A DNA stretch of 7,656 nucleotides, taken from the NCBI GenBank assembly GCA_018895675.1, contig JAHIOG010000498.1, forward strand, positions 1-7,656, written 5' to 3'. The DNA comes from a bacterium (lineage in GTDB: Bacteria > Fidelibacterota > UBA2242). The notes under the pieces are model-generated. The model saw only the letters and a program-made list of their open reading frames with translations, was not told where the DNA came from and ran no database searches. Below, one piece after another: positions 1-6,503 of the stretch. The number at the start of each line of letters is the position of its first letter. Within the stretch, counting starts at the first letter, position 1. The position numbers and the translations under genes are program-made.

Positions 1-876
1 CTGAGCAGCGGTGGACAATCCACACAGGCCTTTCCAGACTTTAATAATATAGAAGGGTGGGCTCAGTGCGATGAAGCGATCCTTGGGTCTTATGTAGCTA
101 GTGGCAGCGGGATTCTTTCTCATATAACTTTCAAGGCGAAGAACATCGGTGAGAGCAGTCTGACTTTTGATACTGTGGATTTAAGAGACCTGGATAACGA
201 TCCAATTTCCGCAACTATTGAAAATGGGACAGTTACAGTGGGAGAGGTATTGGCAAAAGTGAAGATTTGGTTGGAAGGCCCATACCAGGCTGGCGGAAGC
301 ATGACGACTTCTTTGAACACAGGGGGGTATATTCCCACAACTTCTCCTTACAGTGACGGCCGAACTGTGAGTAGTGTTCCAAATGGTATTACAGACTGGA
401 TTTTTGTTGAACTCCGCAGTACACCGGGCGGTACAGCAGTTGGAAGAGAGTCTTTTTTTATTAAGAGCGATGGCAATATTGCAGATATTGATGGGTCAAC
501 GACTGATTTGGCTTTTGGTGGAGTTGCAGACGGAAATTACTACATCGTCGTCAAGCACCTGAACCATTTGGCAGTGATGAGTGCCAACGCGGTTGCATTA
601 AACGGACTAAGTGCTGCGCTCTACGATTTCACATCGGGCAGCGACAAGTACTACGGGGCAGGCGGAGTGAAAGAGCTTGAGTCGGGAGTCTGGGGTATGT
701 ATGGAGGTGACTGTAACCAAGATGGAAACATCACGGTTGCAGACAACAATATCATTATGAATAACCGTAACGATGAGGGTTATGAGGACGGTGACATTAA
801 TTTAGACGGAAATGTAACGGTTGCAGATAACAACAAATGCATGAACAACCGGAATAAAGGTACGCAGGTTCCGTAA
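1..876 (+). CDS. Secreted protein with cohesin-like and dockerin-like domains (3' part; start lies outside window)
   Basis: The reading frame is open from base 1 to the TAA at 874-876, so 291 C-terminal residues are visible and the true start is upstream. Residues 1 to about 80 resemble the end of a cohesin-type beta-sandwich (ILSHITFKAKN, then ATIENGTVTV). Residues about 84-225 (starting KVKIWLEGPYQAGG, with DWIFVELR and GNYYIVVKHLNHLAVMS) match, from memory, a domain common in secreted proteins of Bacteroidota and relatives. Residues 236-285 hold two EF-hand-like loops of the form D-x-N-x-D-G-x-[IV]-x-x-x-D, as in dockerins, and the protein ends at QVP with no sorting domain. It is probably extracellular or surface-bound. 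The next gene starts 31 bases later on the same strand. No catalytic domain is visible in this part; the missing N-terminus could hold one. The domain style is clear, but the biological role is unknown. Confidence 0.85.
   Translation: MSSGGQSTQAFPDFNNIEGWAQCDEAILGSYVASGSGILSHITFKAKNIGESSLTFDTVDLRDLDNDPISATIENGTVTVGEVLAKVKIWLEGPYQAGGSMTTSLNTGGYIPTTSPYSDGRTVSSVPNGITDWIFVELRSTPGGTAVGRESFFIKSDGNIADIDGSTTDLAFGGVADGNYYIVVKHLNHLAVMSANAVALNGLSAALYDFTSGSDKYYGAGGVKELESGVWGMYGGDCNQDGNITVADNNIIMNNRNDEGYEDGDINLDGNVTVADNNKCMNNRNKGTQVP
709..828 (+). repeat. Tandem dockerin-like calcium-loop repeats, 84-base period
   Basis: Two 12-residue loops, at 709-744 (DCNQDGNITVAD) and 793-828 (DINLDGNVTVAD), lie exactly 28 codons apart. 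Each is followed by a short Asn-rich segment ending NNRN. The 11 bases acggttgcaga are identical in both copies (733-743 and 817-827). The acidic and Asn positions 1, 3, 5 and 12 needed for calcium binding are present in both loops. Loop positions 10-11 are Val-Ala in both copies, not the Ser/Thr pair typical of clostridial type I dockerins. Confidence 0.8.
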
Positions 877-907
877 GAAACACCAAAATTAAGAGGAGGA
901 TGGTGCG

Positions 908-2068
908 ATGAAACGATTACTAATGATTCTACCGTTGTTGTTTTTTTGGGTTGTACCCACAATAGCCCAATCGTTATCAGTACGCATAACCAATGCAAGA
1001 GTTGAAGGAGGGAACTTCAAATGGGATGTGGAAATCAAACGGACAGACGATTGGGGCGGGGGGTCTAATAACATTCTGGGCAACTGCGATTTCTATTTCT
1101 ACGTCAACAAAGACGGATTTACGTCGGATGACCCTACAACCTCGAACATCCATGCCTCTCTGTCGGGTAACACCAACTACGGTTTTCGTACCGGTCGCTC
1201 GGGTGGTAATGCCCAATGCTGGGTGGCTCTCGATTACAATAGTGAGGGCGGAGGGTCAAATTGGTATCCGCCTTTGAACTCCTGGGAGCACCTCTTTACA
1301 GCAAGTTTGCCCATCGCTGATCCGAATGAACAAAGTGGGTTGACTTGGCATGAGACATCCACGGGCTTCTCACGAGGGAATAGCCAACCCCTGACTAAGA
1401 CATTGAGCGGAGACGGAGATATTTCGCTACCTGTTGAGCTTTCTTCCTTCAGCGCGATAAGTGAAAGGGGTGCTGTCATTTTAAGGTGGACGACTGAGAG
1501 CGAGATTGAGAATCTTGGATTTATTCTGGAAAGAAGAATAATGAATATCGAACAAGGAATGTCGAATGCTGAAGAATGGAAGGAGATTGCAATCTATCTG
1601 AATAATCCCGCCATGTTAGGACAGGGAAGCGTTTCCCATAAAACTGAATACAGTTATAAGGACAGTAAAGTCCAACCCGGTATAACCTATGAATACCGTC
1701 TTGCAGATGTTAGTTATGATGGTGTTGTTGAATATCACGGGATTCGTGAAGTTACAGTAAAAGGAAGTGATGAAGCTATTCTTCCGGAAGGATTTGCTTT
1801 AAGATCGGTATATCCGAACCCATTCAATCCTGAGGCGAATATTTCCTATGCCATTGGTGAAGAAGCAGAAGTGGATTTAGTGATTGTGGATTTACTTGGC
1901 AGAGAAGTAAAACAATTACTCAATAATGAAGTACGGTCAGAGGGTAATTATACGGTTAAATGGGATGGGACGAATGACAGCGGTTTCAGTTTATCCAGCG
2001 GTGTCTATTTTGTTGTAATGAAGGCAAGAGGAACAGTAGATACGCAAAAGATCGTGCTGTTTCGTTAA
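908..2068 (+). CDS. Secreted protein with C-terminal type IX-like (FlgD-like Ig) sorting domain
   Basis: This complete 386-residue protein starts at the ATG at 908, with a strong ribosome binding site GAGGAGGA at 893-900, 7 bases upstream. Residues 1-20 form a signal peptide (KR, a hydrophobic core, then PTIA), with cleavage likely around A20. Residues 22-172 form an unassigned, Gly/Asn/Trp-rich domain (ILGNCDFYFYVN, C60 and C104) that could be another cohesin-like or carbohydrate-binding fold. Residues 173-285, starting LPVELSSFSA with LRWTTESEIENLGF, match the linker domain often found before sorting domains in Bacteroidota-type proteins. Residues 296-386 (YPNPFNP, VVDLLGREV-like strand, SGVYFVVMKA, KIVLFR at the end) match the FlgD-like or Por secretion tail. 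Such tails are recognised by type IX secretion and removed or anchored at the surface. The gene probably shares a transcript with the cohesin/dockerin gene upstream. Its ligand is unknown. Confidence 0.9.
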   Translation: MKRLLMILPLLFFWVVPTIAQSLSVRITNARVEGGNFKWDVEIKRTDDWGGGSNNILGNCDFYFYVNKDGFTSDDPTTSNIHASLSGNTNYGFRTGRSGGNAQCWVALDYNSEGGGSNWYPPLNSWEHLFTASLPIADPNEQSGLTWHETSTGFSRGNSQPLTKTLSGDGDISLPVELSSFSAISERGAVILRWTTESEIENLGFILERRIMNIEQGMSNAEEWKEIAIYLNNPAMLGQGSVSHKTEYSYKDSKVQPGITYEYRLADVSYDGVVEYHGIREVTVKGSDEAILPEGFALRSVYPNPFNPEANISYAIGEEAEVDLVIVDLLGREVKQLLNNEVRSEGNYTVKWDGTNDSGFSLSSGVYFVVMKARGTVDTQKIVLFR

Positions 2069-2125
2069 GTCTTTTATTCTTAATTATTAACCGCTCTAGG
2101 AGTCTCCTCGAGACAGAGAACGCCC

Positions 2126-2163
2126 GCCTGCCATCCGGCAGATGCCGGATGGGTCGGGCAGGC
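2126..2163. repeat. REP-like palindromic element
   Basis: The inner arms atccggca (2133-2140) and tgccggat (2143-2150) are a perfect 8-base inverted repeat with a 2-base centre. The outer arms gcctgcc (2126-2132) and ggcaggc (2157-2163) also pair perfectly, leaving a 6-base bulge (2151-2156) on the right side. The element is much more GC-rich than its surroundings. It looks like the interspersed palindromes found between genes in many bacteria. It may act as a transcription barrier or mRNA stabiliser, but its copy number in the genome cannot be seen here. Confidence 0.65.
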
Positions 2164-2229
2164 AGAGATTCTTTATAAATAGAGATTTATCCTATAAAAT
2201 CGTAGGACTTGCAATAAAAGTATATGGTG

Positions 2230-2256
2230 TAAAACCTCAGTTACGGGTTTTATTTG
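2230..2256 (+). terminator. Possible weak terminator hairpin after the secreted-protein genes
   Basis: taaaacc (2230-2236) and ggtttta (2246-2252) form a perfect 7-base stem with a 9-base loop, followed by ttt. The stem is AT-rich and lies about 160 bases after the stop of the upstream gene, so terminator function is only a possibility. Confidence 0.3.
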
Positions 2257-2365
2257 TCTCGTCTCACCTCGGAGAGATCCCTCCGGGAAAGAGATCCCTT
2301 TTGGATAGAGATGTCTTCGATCATACCCCGCCTCGAAGAGGTTCTCTTCTGGAGTCTCTAGAGGG
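2255..2365. repeat. GA/CT-rich cluster of short inverted and direct repeats
   Basis: agagatccc occurs at 2273-2281 and again at 2290-2298. Short hairpins include cggag-6-ctccg (2270-2285), cctc-gaa-gagg near 2331-2341, and the palindrome ctctagag just after ggagtctc at 2351-2358. The same ggagtctc also occurs at 2099-2106. Several arms could pair in alternative ways. This may be a decayed repeat element or a structured RNA; nothing identifies it. Confidence 0.4.
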
Positions 2366-2451
2366 GTTACAGAACTTTTCCCTCAGCCAGATGAGACCAA
2401 TCCTGTAAACCTGGCAGGTGTATTATTATGATTAATTCTCCAGGCTCGGAT

Positions 2452-3228
2452 TTACCGTTTTTCATTACCGATAAAAAATAATTTATTTAACAATCCTCTG
2501 AGCGTATCTTCATCGACACTGCGATAAAACATGCCCTGATACGCAAGTGCGATCTTCTGGGTCTCTTCGGAAACTACCACGACCACAGCGTCTGATTCTT
2601 CTGATAATCCTAAGGCGGCGCGATGTCGTGTTCCTAAAAGCGGGTCGAGATCCGGATTGTCCGACAGCGGCAAGATGGCTCCTGCCGCTTCAATGATATC
2701 ATTTTGAATAATCACGGCTCCATCGTGTAATGGGCTACTCGGGTTGAATATAGTGATCAGCAAGCTTGAGGATATTTCAGCATTGATACCGGTAGCATTT
2801 TCTCTGATGGATTTTATCCGTATTTCTCTTTCAAGAACGAATAAACCACCCCATTTTCGCCGAACCAGTTCCAAAGAAGATTCTATAACGGCGTCGATAG
2901 TTTTGGATTTTGGTTCGGCAAAAAAGCGTCTTAATAAACGGCTCTGACCGATTAGAATCAGGATGCGACGCAGTTCCGGCTGAAATATGATTACAAAGGC
3001 AATTACCCAGACAGTTTGTAAATGTCCCATTATCCATGACAGGCTTTGCAAATTGAGGATTCTCGCCAGAAATGATAGCAAAAGGATAATTGCAAGACCG
3101 AAAATCATCTGAGAAGCACGGGAGCCTTTGAAAAACTGGTATAACTTTAGAAAAATCAAGTACACAATCAGGATATCCAAAACATCCCAGATCGTTACAG
3201 TAATAAATTTTATGGTAAACAGGGTCAT
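2452..3228 (-). CDS. cdaA: Diadenylate cyclase CdaA (membrane-bound c-di-AMP synthase)
   Basis: The 258-residue product joins two ATP molecules into the second messenger cyclic di-AMP, which in other bacteria controls potassium and osmolyte transport and cell-wall balance. Three membrane segments are visible near residues 14-33, 40-57 and 68-83, followed by the family-typical FQPELRRIL (82-90). The cytoplasmic DAC domain follows with both signature motifs intact: DGA at 169-171 (PLHDGAVI) and RHR at 201-203 (GTRHRAA). Length is close to the usual 270 or so residues. The start ATG lies one base after the folP stop (TAG-T-ATG), and only a weak G-rich ribosome binding site is seen, so translation is probably coupled to folP. 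It is the last gene of the operon here. CdaA partners such as CdaR or GlmM are not in this window. Confidence 0.95.
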   Translation of the reverse strand: MTLFTIKFITVTIWDVLDILIVYLIFLKLYQFFKGSRASQMIFGLAIILLLSFLARILNLQSLSWIMGHLQTVWVIAFVIIFQPELRRILILIGQSRLLRRFFAEPKSKTIDAVIESSLELVRRKWGGLFVLEREIRIKSIRENATGINAEISSSLLITIFNPSSPLHDGAVIIQNDIIEAAGAILPLSDNPDLDPLLGTRHRAALGLSEESDAVVVVVSEETQKIALAYQGMFYRSVDEDTLRGLLNKLFFIGNEKR

Positions 3229-3229
3229 A

Positions 3230-4375
3230 CTATTTTTTCCCCAGGATTGAATCCACCACTTTCACAGCCCGGACAGATTCTTTTAAATCATGGACACGAA
3301 CAATACCGGCGCCGTTCATAATCGCGACTGCCATACTTGCAAGGCTGCCTTCCAGACGCTCATCAACAGGAAGATCGAGTAATTTACCGATAAACGATTT
3401 TCTGGATAATCCAAGCAGAATAGGCTGCCCCAACGATAAAAATTCGCTAAGATACCTCAAAATTTTGTAATTATCTTCCACTGTTTTACCAAAGCCGATT
3501 CCGGGATCGATTATGATTTTATTTCTCGTAATACCGGAGTTAATTGCCGTTTGAATTGATTCCGATAAAAATTTCATAATCTCATCGATCAGATTGACAT
3601 ACTTCGGATCATTCTGCATATCTCTTGGTGTGCCCTTAATATGCATGAGAGCAACGGCGGCGTCGTACTGTTTTATGATTTTTGCCATATCAGGATCGAA
3701 GGTAAGTCCGCTGATGTCATTTACTAATTCAGCTCCGGATTTTAGGGCTTCTTCCGCCACAATGGATTTATACGTATCGATAGAAATCGGAATATCGGAA
3801 TTTTTCCTGATCGCTTTGATGACCGGGATAACTCGGTTTAATTCAGTCTCAAGGTCAACCGGTTTGGCGCCCGGACGAGTCGATTCTCCACCAACATCGA
3901 TAATATTCGCACCATCTTCGATCATTTGCAATGCCGCAGAAAGCGCTCGTTCAACTTTAAGATGCTTGCCGCCATCGCAAAAGGAATCGGGGGTCACATT
4001 CAGGATTCCCATAACACAGGTTTTTTTTCGTAAATCAAAAACAGCGGATCCGATATTAATTGTCGATTGAATATGCTCTTCGGTAAAGAATTCTCGTAAT
4101 TCTTCCCGAAGGTTATCGAGGCCGAAGGCTTGATATTTCAAGCTGTCGATCAGTTGCAGAAAATGTTTCCTGGCGCCGGATAAGATCGTCGGCGCTTTAT
4201 CGACCGAACATGTGGATGCGCCTCTGGCTACGGAACACTCGCCACCTACTGAGAGCATCTGTTGTTTTAAAATATTGGCAGCGGGGCAGGAGATAGGATC
4301 GGTTTTCAGAATATAAAATTCCCCTTTCGGCGCCATTATCGCAATACCGCCGGGATCCACCGGAAGAGTCTCCAT
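3230..4375 (-). CDS. folP: Dihydropteroate synthase, N-terminally extended form
   Basis: It condenses 6-hydroxymethyl-7,8-dihydropterin diphosphate with p-aminobenzoate to make dihydropteroate in folate synthesis; this is the sulfonamide target. The TIM-barrel core covers residues about 118-381: MGILNVTPDSF (122-132), DVGGESTRPGA (160-170), ISIDTYKS (198-204), VNDISG (218-223), LMHIKGTP (243-250), IIIDPGIGFGKT (287-298), LGLSRKSFIG (321-330) and VRVHD (359-363). All look intact. At 381 residues it exceeds the usual 270-280 because of an N-terminal segment of about 115 residues (IMAPKGEFYILK, then CPAANILKQQMLSVGGE). From memory this segment also occurs in DHPS of other phyla, and its function is unclear to me. 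The ATG at 4375 has GAGGAG directly against it, which is too close for a good ribosome binding site. The frame is open further upstream, so the true start may be a CTG at 4423 overlapping ftsH. An A8 run (4021-4028) codes for residues at the extension/core border. Confidence 0.94.
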   Translation of the reverse strand: METLPVDPGGIAIMAPKGEFYILKTDPISCPAANILKQQMLSVGGECSVARGASTCSVDKAPTILSGARKHFLQLIDSLKYQAFGLDNLREELREFFTEEHIQSTINIGSAVFDLRKKTCVMGILNVTPDSFCDGGKHLKVERALSAALQMIEDGANIIDVGGESTRPGAKPVDLETELNRVIPVIKAIRKNSDIPISIDTYKSIVAEEALKSGAELVNDISGLTFDPDMAKIIKQYDAAVALMHIKGTPRDMQNDPKYVNLIDEIMKFLSESIQTAINSGITRNKIIIDPGIGFGKTVEDNYKILRYLSEFLSLGQPILLGLSRKSFIGKLLDLPVDERLEGSLASMAVAIMNGAGIVRVHDLKESVRAVKVVDSILGKK

Positions 4376-4406
4376 CTCCTCAATATAATGAGGAATATCA
4401 TTTATC

Positions 4407-6503
4407 TTAAGCTGTCTTAGCAGGGTCCTTATCTCCTTTTGTGTTCTTTGTAATACTCGTACGGGAGCTGACCGGTTTGCGGATTCGTTTTGCGGACTTG
4501 GTTACTTTTTTAATAGCCAAGTTATTCTTCTTTACTTTTTCTATTTTTTCACCTTTTAAAAGGCGTTTTATATCTTCGCCATCAATGACTTCATGCTCAA
4601 GCAACGATTCGGCAAGTAGTTTTAATGAAGGGAGATTTTCTTTGAGAATTTTTGACGCCTGTTCTTCTGCCGCTTCTACAATATTCCGAATTTCTTCGTC
4701 GATTATTTTAGCAGTATCTTCACTGAAATCCCGGTGCTGGGAGATCTCCCGACCTAAGAATATCTGTTCATTCTTTTTTCCGAATGTAAGCGGTCCAAGA
4801 CGCTCACTCATACCCCATTCACAGACCATTTTACGTGCTAATTCAGTTGCGTGTTCGATATCGTTGCCGGCACCAGTTGTGAGTTCGTTGAAAATAAGTT
4901 TTTCTGCGGCGCGTCCACCGAGTAAAATACCCAGACGTCCACTAATATATGTACGTGAATAATTATGCCGCTCATCCATTGGTAACTGGTGGGTAATACC
5001 AAGTGCTCTTCCACGAGGAATAATGGTGACTTTATGAATCGGATCGGCTTCCGGTATGTTTATTGCGACCAATACATGTCCGGATTCATGATACGCCGTG
5101 AGATTCCGTTCCTTTTCGGAAATCTGGAGACTTTTACGCTCAACTCCCATCATTACTTTATCCTTGGCTTCCTCAAAGTCCTCCATGCCGACCGCTTTTT
5201 TATTTTTACGTGCGGCTAACAGCGCCGCTTCATTGACGAGATTTGCCAGATCCGCGCCAACAAGTCCCGGTGTTCCTCTGGCTAAAACATTAAGATTGAT
5301 ATCTTTGGCTAACGGAATTTTTTTGGTGTGTACTCTTAGAATACCTTCCCGTCCCATTACATCCGGTACGTCCACAACAATTTGCCGGTCAAAACGTCCC
5401 GGTCGTAATAGAGCAGAATCCAGTACATCGGGTCGGTTTGTCGCGGCAATGATTATTACATTGGTTTTTTCATCGAATCCGTCCATTTCAACAAGGAGCT
5501 GGTTCAGGGTTTGTTCTCGTTCATCGTGCCCACCGCCGAGACCTGCGCCGCGGTGACGACCGACAGCATCGATTTCATCGATAAAAACAATACAGGGTGC
5601 ATTTTTCTTGCCCTGTTCAAACAGATCGCGTACCCGTGATGCCCCTACACCCACGAACATTTCAACAAAATCGGCGCCGCTGATGCTGAAAAAGGGGACA
5701 TCGGCTTCACCGGCAACGGCTTTGGCAAGAAGGGTTTTACCGGTTCCGGGAGGACCTAATAGAAGCGCTCCCGTAGGAATTTTTCCACCAAGACGGGAAA
5801 ACTTAGCTGGAGATTTGAGAAATTCGATTATCTCCTGAAGTTCCTCTTTTGCTTCGATACAGCCGGCTACGTCGGCAAATGATGTTTTTGGGCGATCGGA
5901 TGTCCATAAGCGGGCTTTGCTCTTTCCGAATCCAAATATTCCGCGGCTGTTTTGTCCCTGCATCCGGCGCATGAAGAAAAGCCAGATCCCGATGAACAGT
6001 AACCAGGGTAAAAGGTTAAATAAATAACTGGTCCATTCAACGGTCTTTTCTGTAAAATTGTACTTAAGATTAAACTCATCCCATTCTTCAAGCATGGCTT
6101 TGTCAATAACGGGAGGAAGGATGAAGTAAAATTTTTCTACTTCAACAGGTCTGCCACCGATAATCAGGGCTGTTTTCTCCTTTAGAACACCATGGAATTC
6201 TCTTTCAATAATTGTCGCCTCTTTGATCTGTCCATTTGCCAGCAGATCCTTGTATTGAAAATATTCGATCACAACTTCTTCCCTGGATCCGCTTCCGAGA
6301 ATCTGGATCAAAAAGATTGAACTGATAATTATTATGATCCACATTAACGAAGTTTTTGAAGCCTTTTTCCACTTGAATTCGTTATCGTCGGTTGGAGTTT
6401 TTTTATTTTTCGGTGTCAAGTTTTTCCTCGGTGGAATTTTAGGTTTATTTTGTTTTTTGTTTTTCGGATTATTTGTCCGAAATAGTGTATATGACTTTCT
6501 CAT
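4407..6503 (-). CDS. ftsH: ATP-dependent zinc metalloprotease FtsH
   Basis: This 698-residue inner-membrane AAA+ protease unfolds and degrades misassembled membrane proteins and some short-lived cytoplasmic regulators as a hexamer. The order is: a Lys-rich cytoplasmic tail (1-52), TM1 about 53-70, a periplasmic FtsH extracellular domain about 71-158, TM2 about 159-178, an AAA domain with Walker A GPPGTGKT (250-257), Walker B IVFIDEID (305-312), the second region of homology NRPDVLDSALLRPGRFDRQ (356-374) with arginine fingers R370 and R373, and an M41 peptidase domain with zinc motif HESGH (472-476) and likely third ligand D548. The pore motif is FVGVGASRVR (283-292). It is longer than the usual 610-650 residues because both termini carry extra basic, low-complexity tails. 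Its start overlaps the hpt stop as ATGA, with AGAAGG 5 to 6 bases upstream, so the long N-terminal tail is probably real. Confidence 0.97.
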   Translation of the reverse strand: MRKSYTLFRTNNPKNKKQNKPKIPPRKNLTPKNKKTPTDDNEFKWKKASKTSLMWIIIIISSIFLIQILGSGSREEVVIEYFQYKDLLANGQIKEATIIEREFHGVLKEKTALIIGGRPVEVEKFYFILPPVIDKAMLEEWDEFNLKYNFTEKTVEWTSYLFNLLPWLLFIGIWLFFMRRMQGQNSRGIFGFGKSKARLWTSDRPKTSFADVAGCIEAKEELQEIIEFLKSPAKFSRLGGKIPTGALLLGPPGTGKTLLAKAVAGEADVPFFSISGADFVEMFVGVGASRVRDLFEQGKKNAPCIVFIDEIDAVGRHRGAGLGGGHDEREQTLNQLLVEMDGFDEKTNVIIIAATNRPDVLDSALLRPGRFDRQIVVDVPDVMGREGILRVHTKKIPLAKDINLNVLARGTPGLVGADLANLVNEAALLAARKNKKAVGMEDFEEAKDKVMMGVERKSLQISEKERNLTAYHESGHVLVAINIPEADPIHKVTIIPRGRALGITHQLPMDERHNYSRTYISGRLGILLGGRAAEKLIFNELTTGAGNDIEHATELARKMVCEWGMSERLGPLTFGKKNEQIFLGREISQHRDFSEDTAKIIDEEIRNIVEAAEEQASKILKENLPSLKLLAESLLEHEVIDGEDIKRLLKGEKIEKVKKNNLAIKKVTKSAKRIRKPVSSRTSITKNTKGDKDPAKTA
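4433..4437 (-). promoter_or_regulatory. Ribosome binding site suggesting an upstream folP start
   Basis: On the - strand AAAAGGAG, with its AGGAG core at 4437-4433, lies inside the end of ftsH. It is 9 bases upstream of an in-frame CTG at 4423-4421, which is 16 codons before the folP ATG. This spacing is normal, whereas the ATG at 4375 has no well-spaced site. The site supports, but does not prove, a CTG start overlapping ftsH by 17 bases. Confidence 0.4.

Larger units (their letters stand above)
2069..2451. other. Intergenic region between converging transcription units, repeat-rich, no convincing gene
   Basis: These 383 bases separate the + strand secreted-protein genes from the end of the - strand operon. 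They contain a REP-like palindrome (2126-2163), a small hairpin GTCTC-CTC-GAGAC at 2102-2114, an AT-rich hairpin (2230-2252) and a GA/CT-rich stretch with nested inverted repeats (about 2255-2365). An open frame at 2142-2408 starts inside the palindrome, has no ribosome binding site and resembles no family I know. I see no clear GC-rich stem plus T-run terminator for either direction. Confidence 0.7.

Noticed and set aside
2273..2298. Direct repeat agagatccc as a start of a CRISPR-like array
   Set aside because: There are only two 9-base copies 17 bases apart, with no regular spacers and no cas genes.
2142..2408. Open frame of 88 codons on the + strand in the intergenic region
   Set aside because: It starts inside the REP-like palindrome, has no ribosome binding site, runs through the repeat cluster and resembles no known protein.
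2410..2444. cctgg (2410-2414) and ccagg (2440-2444) as a terminator for cdaA
   Set aside because: The stem is only 5 bases with a 25-base loop and has no T-run on the - strand.
4441..4962. Long open frame on the + strand opposite ftsH (and similar ones at 5098-5556 and 3594-4070 opposite ftsH and folP)
   Set aside because: They lie antisense to strongly conserved genes, are rich in Ser/Arg/Pro as expected from reverse-strand reading, and have no recognisable domains.
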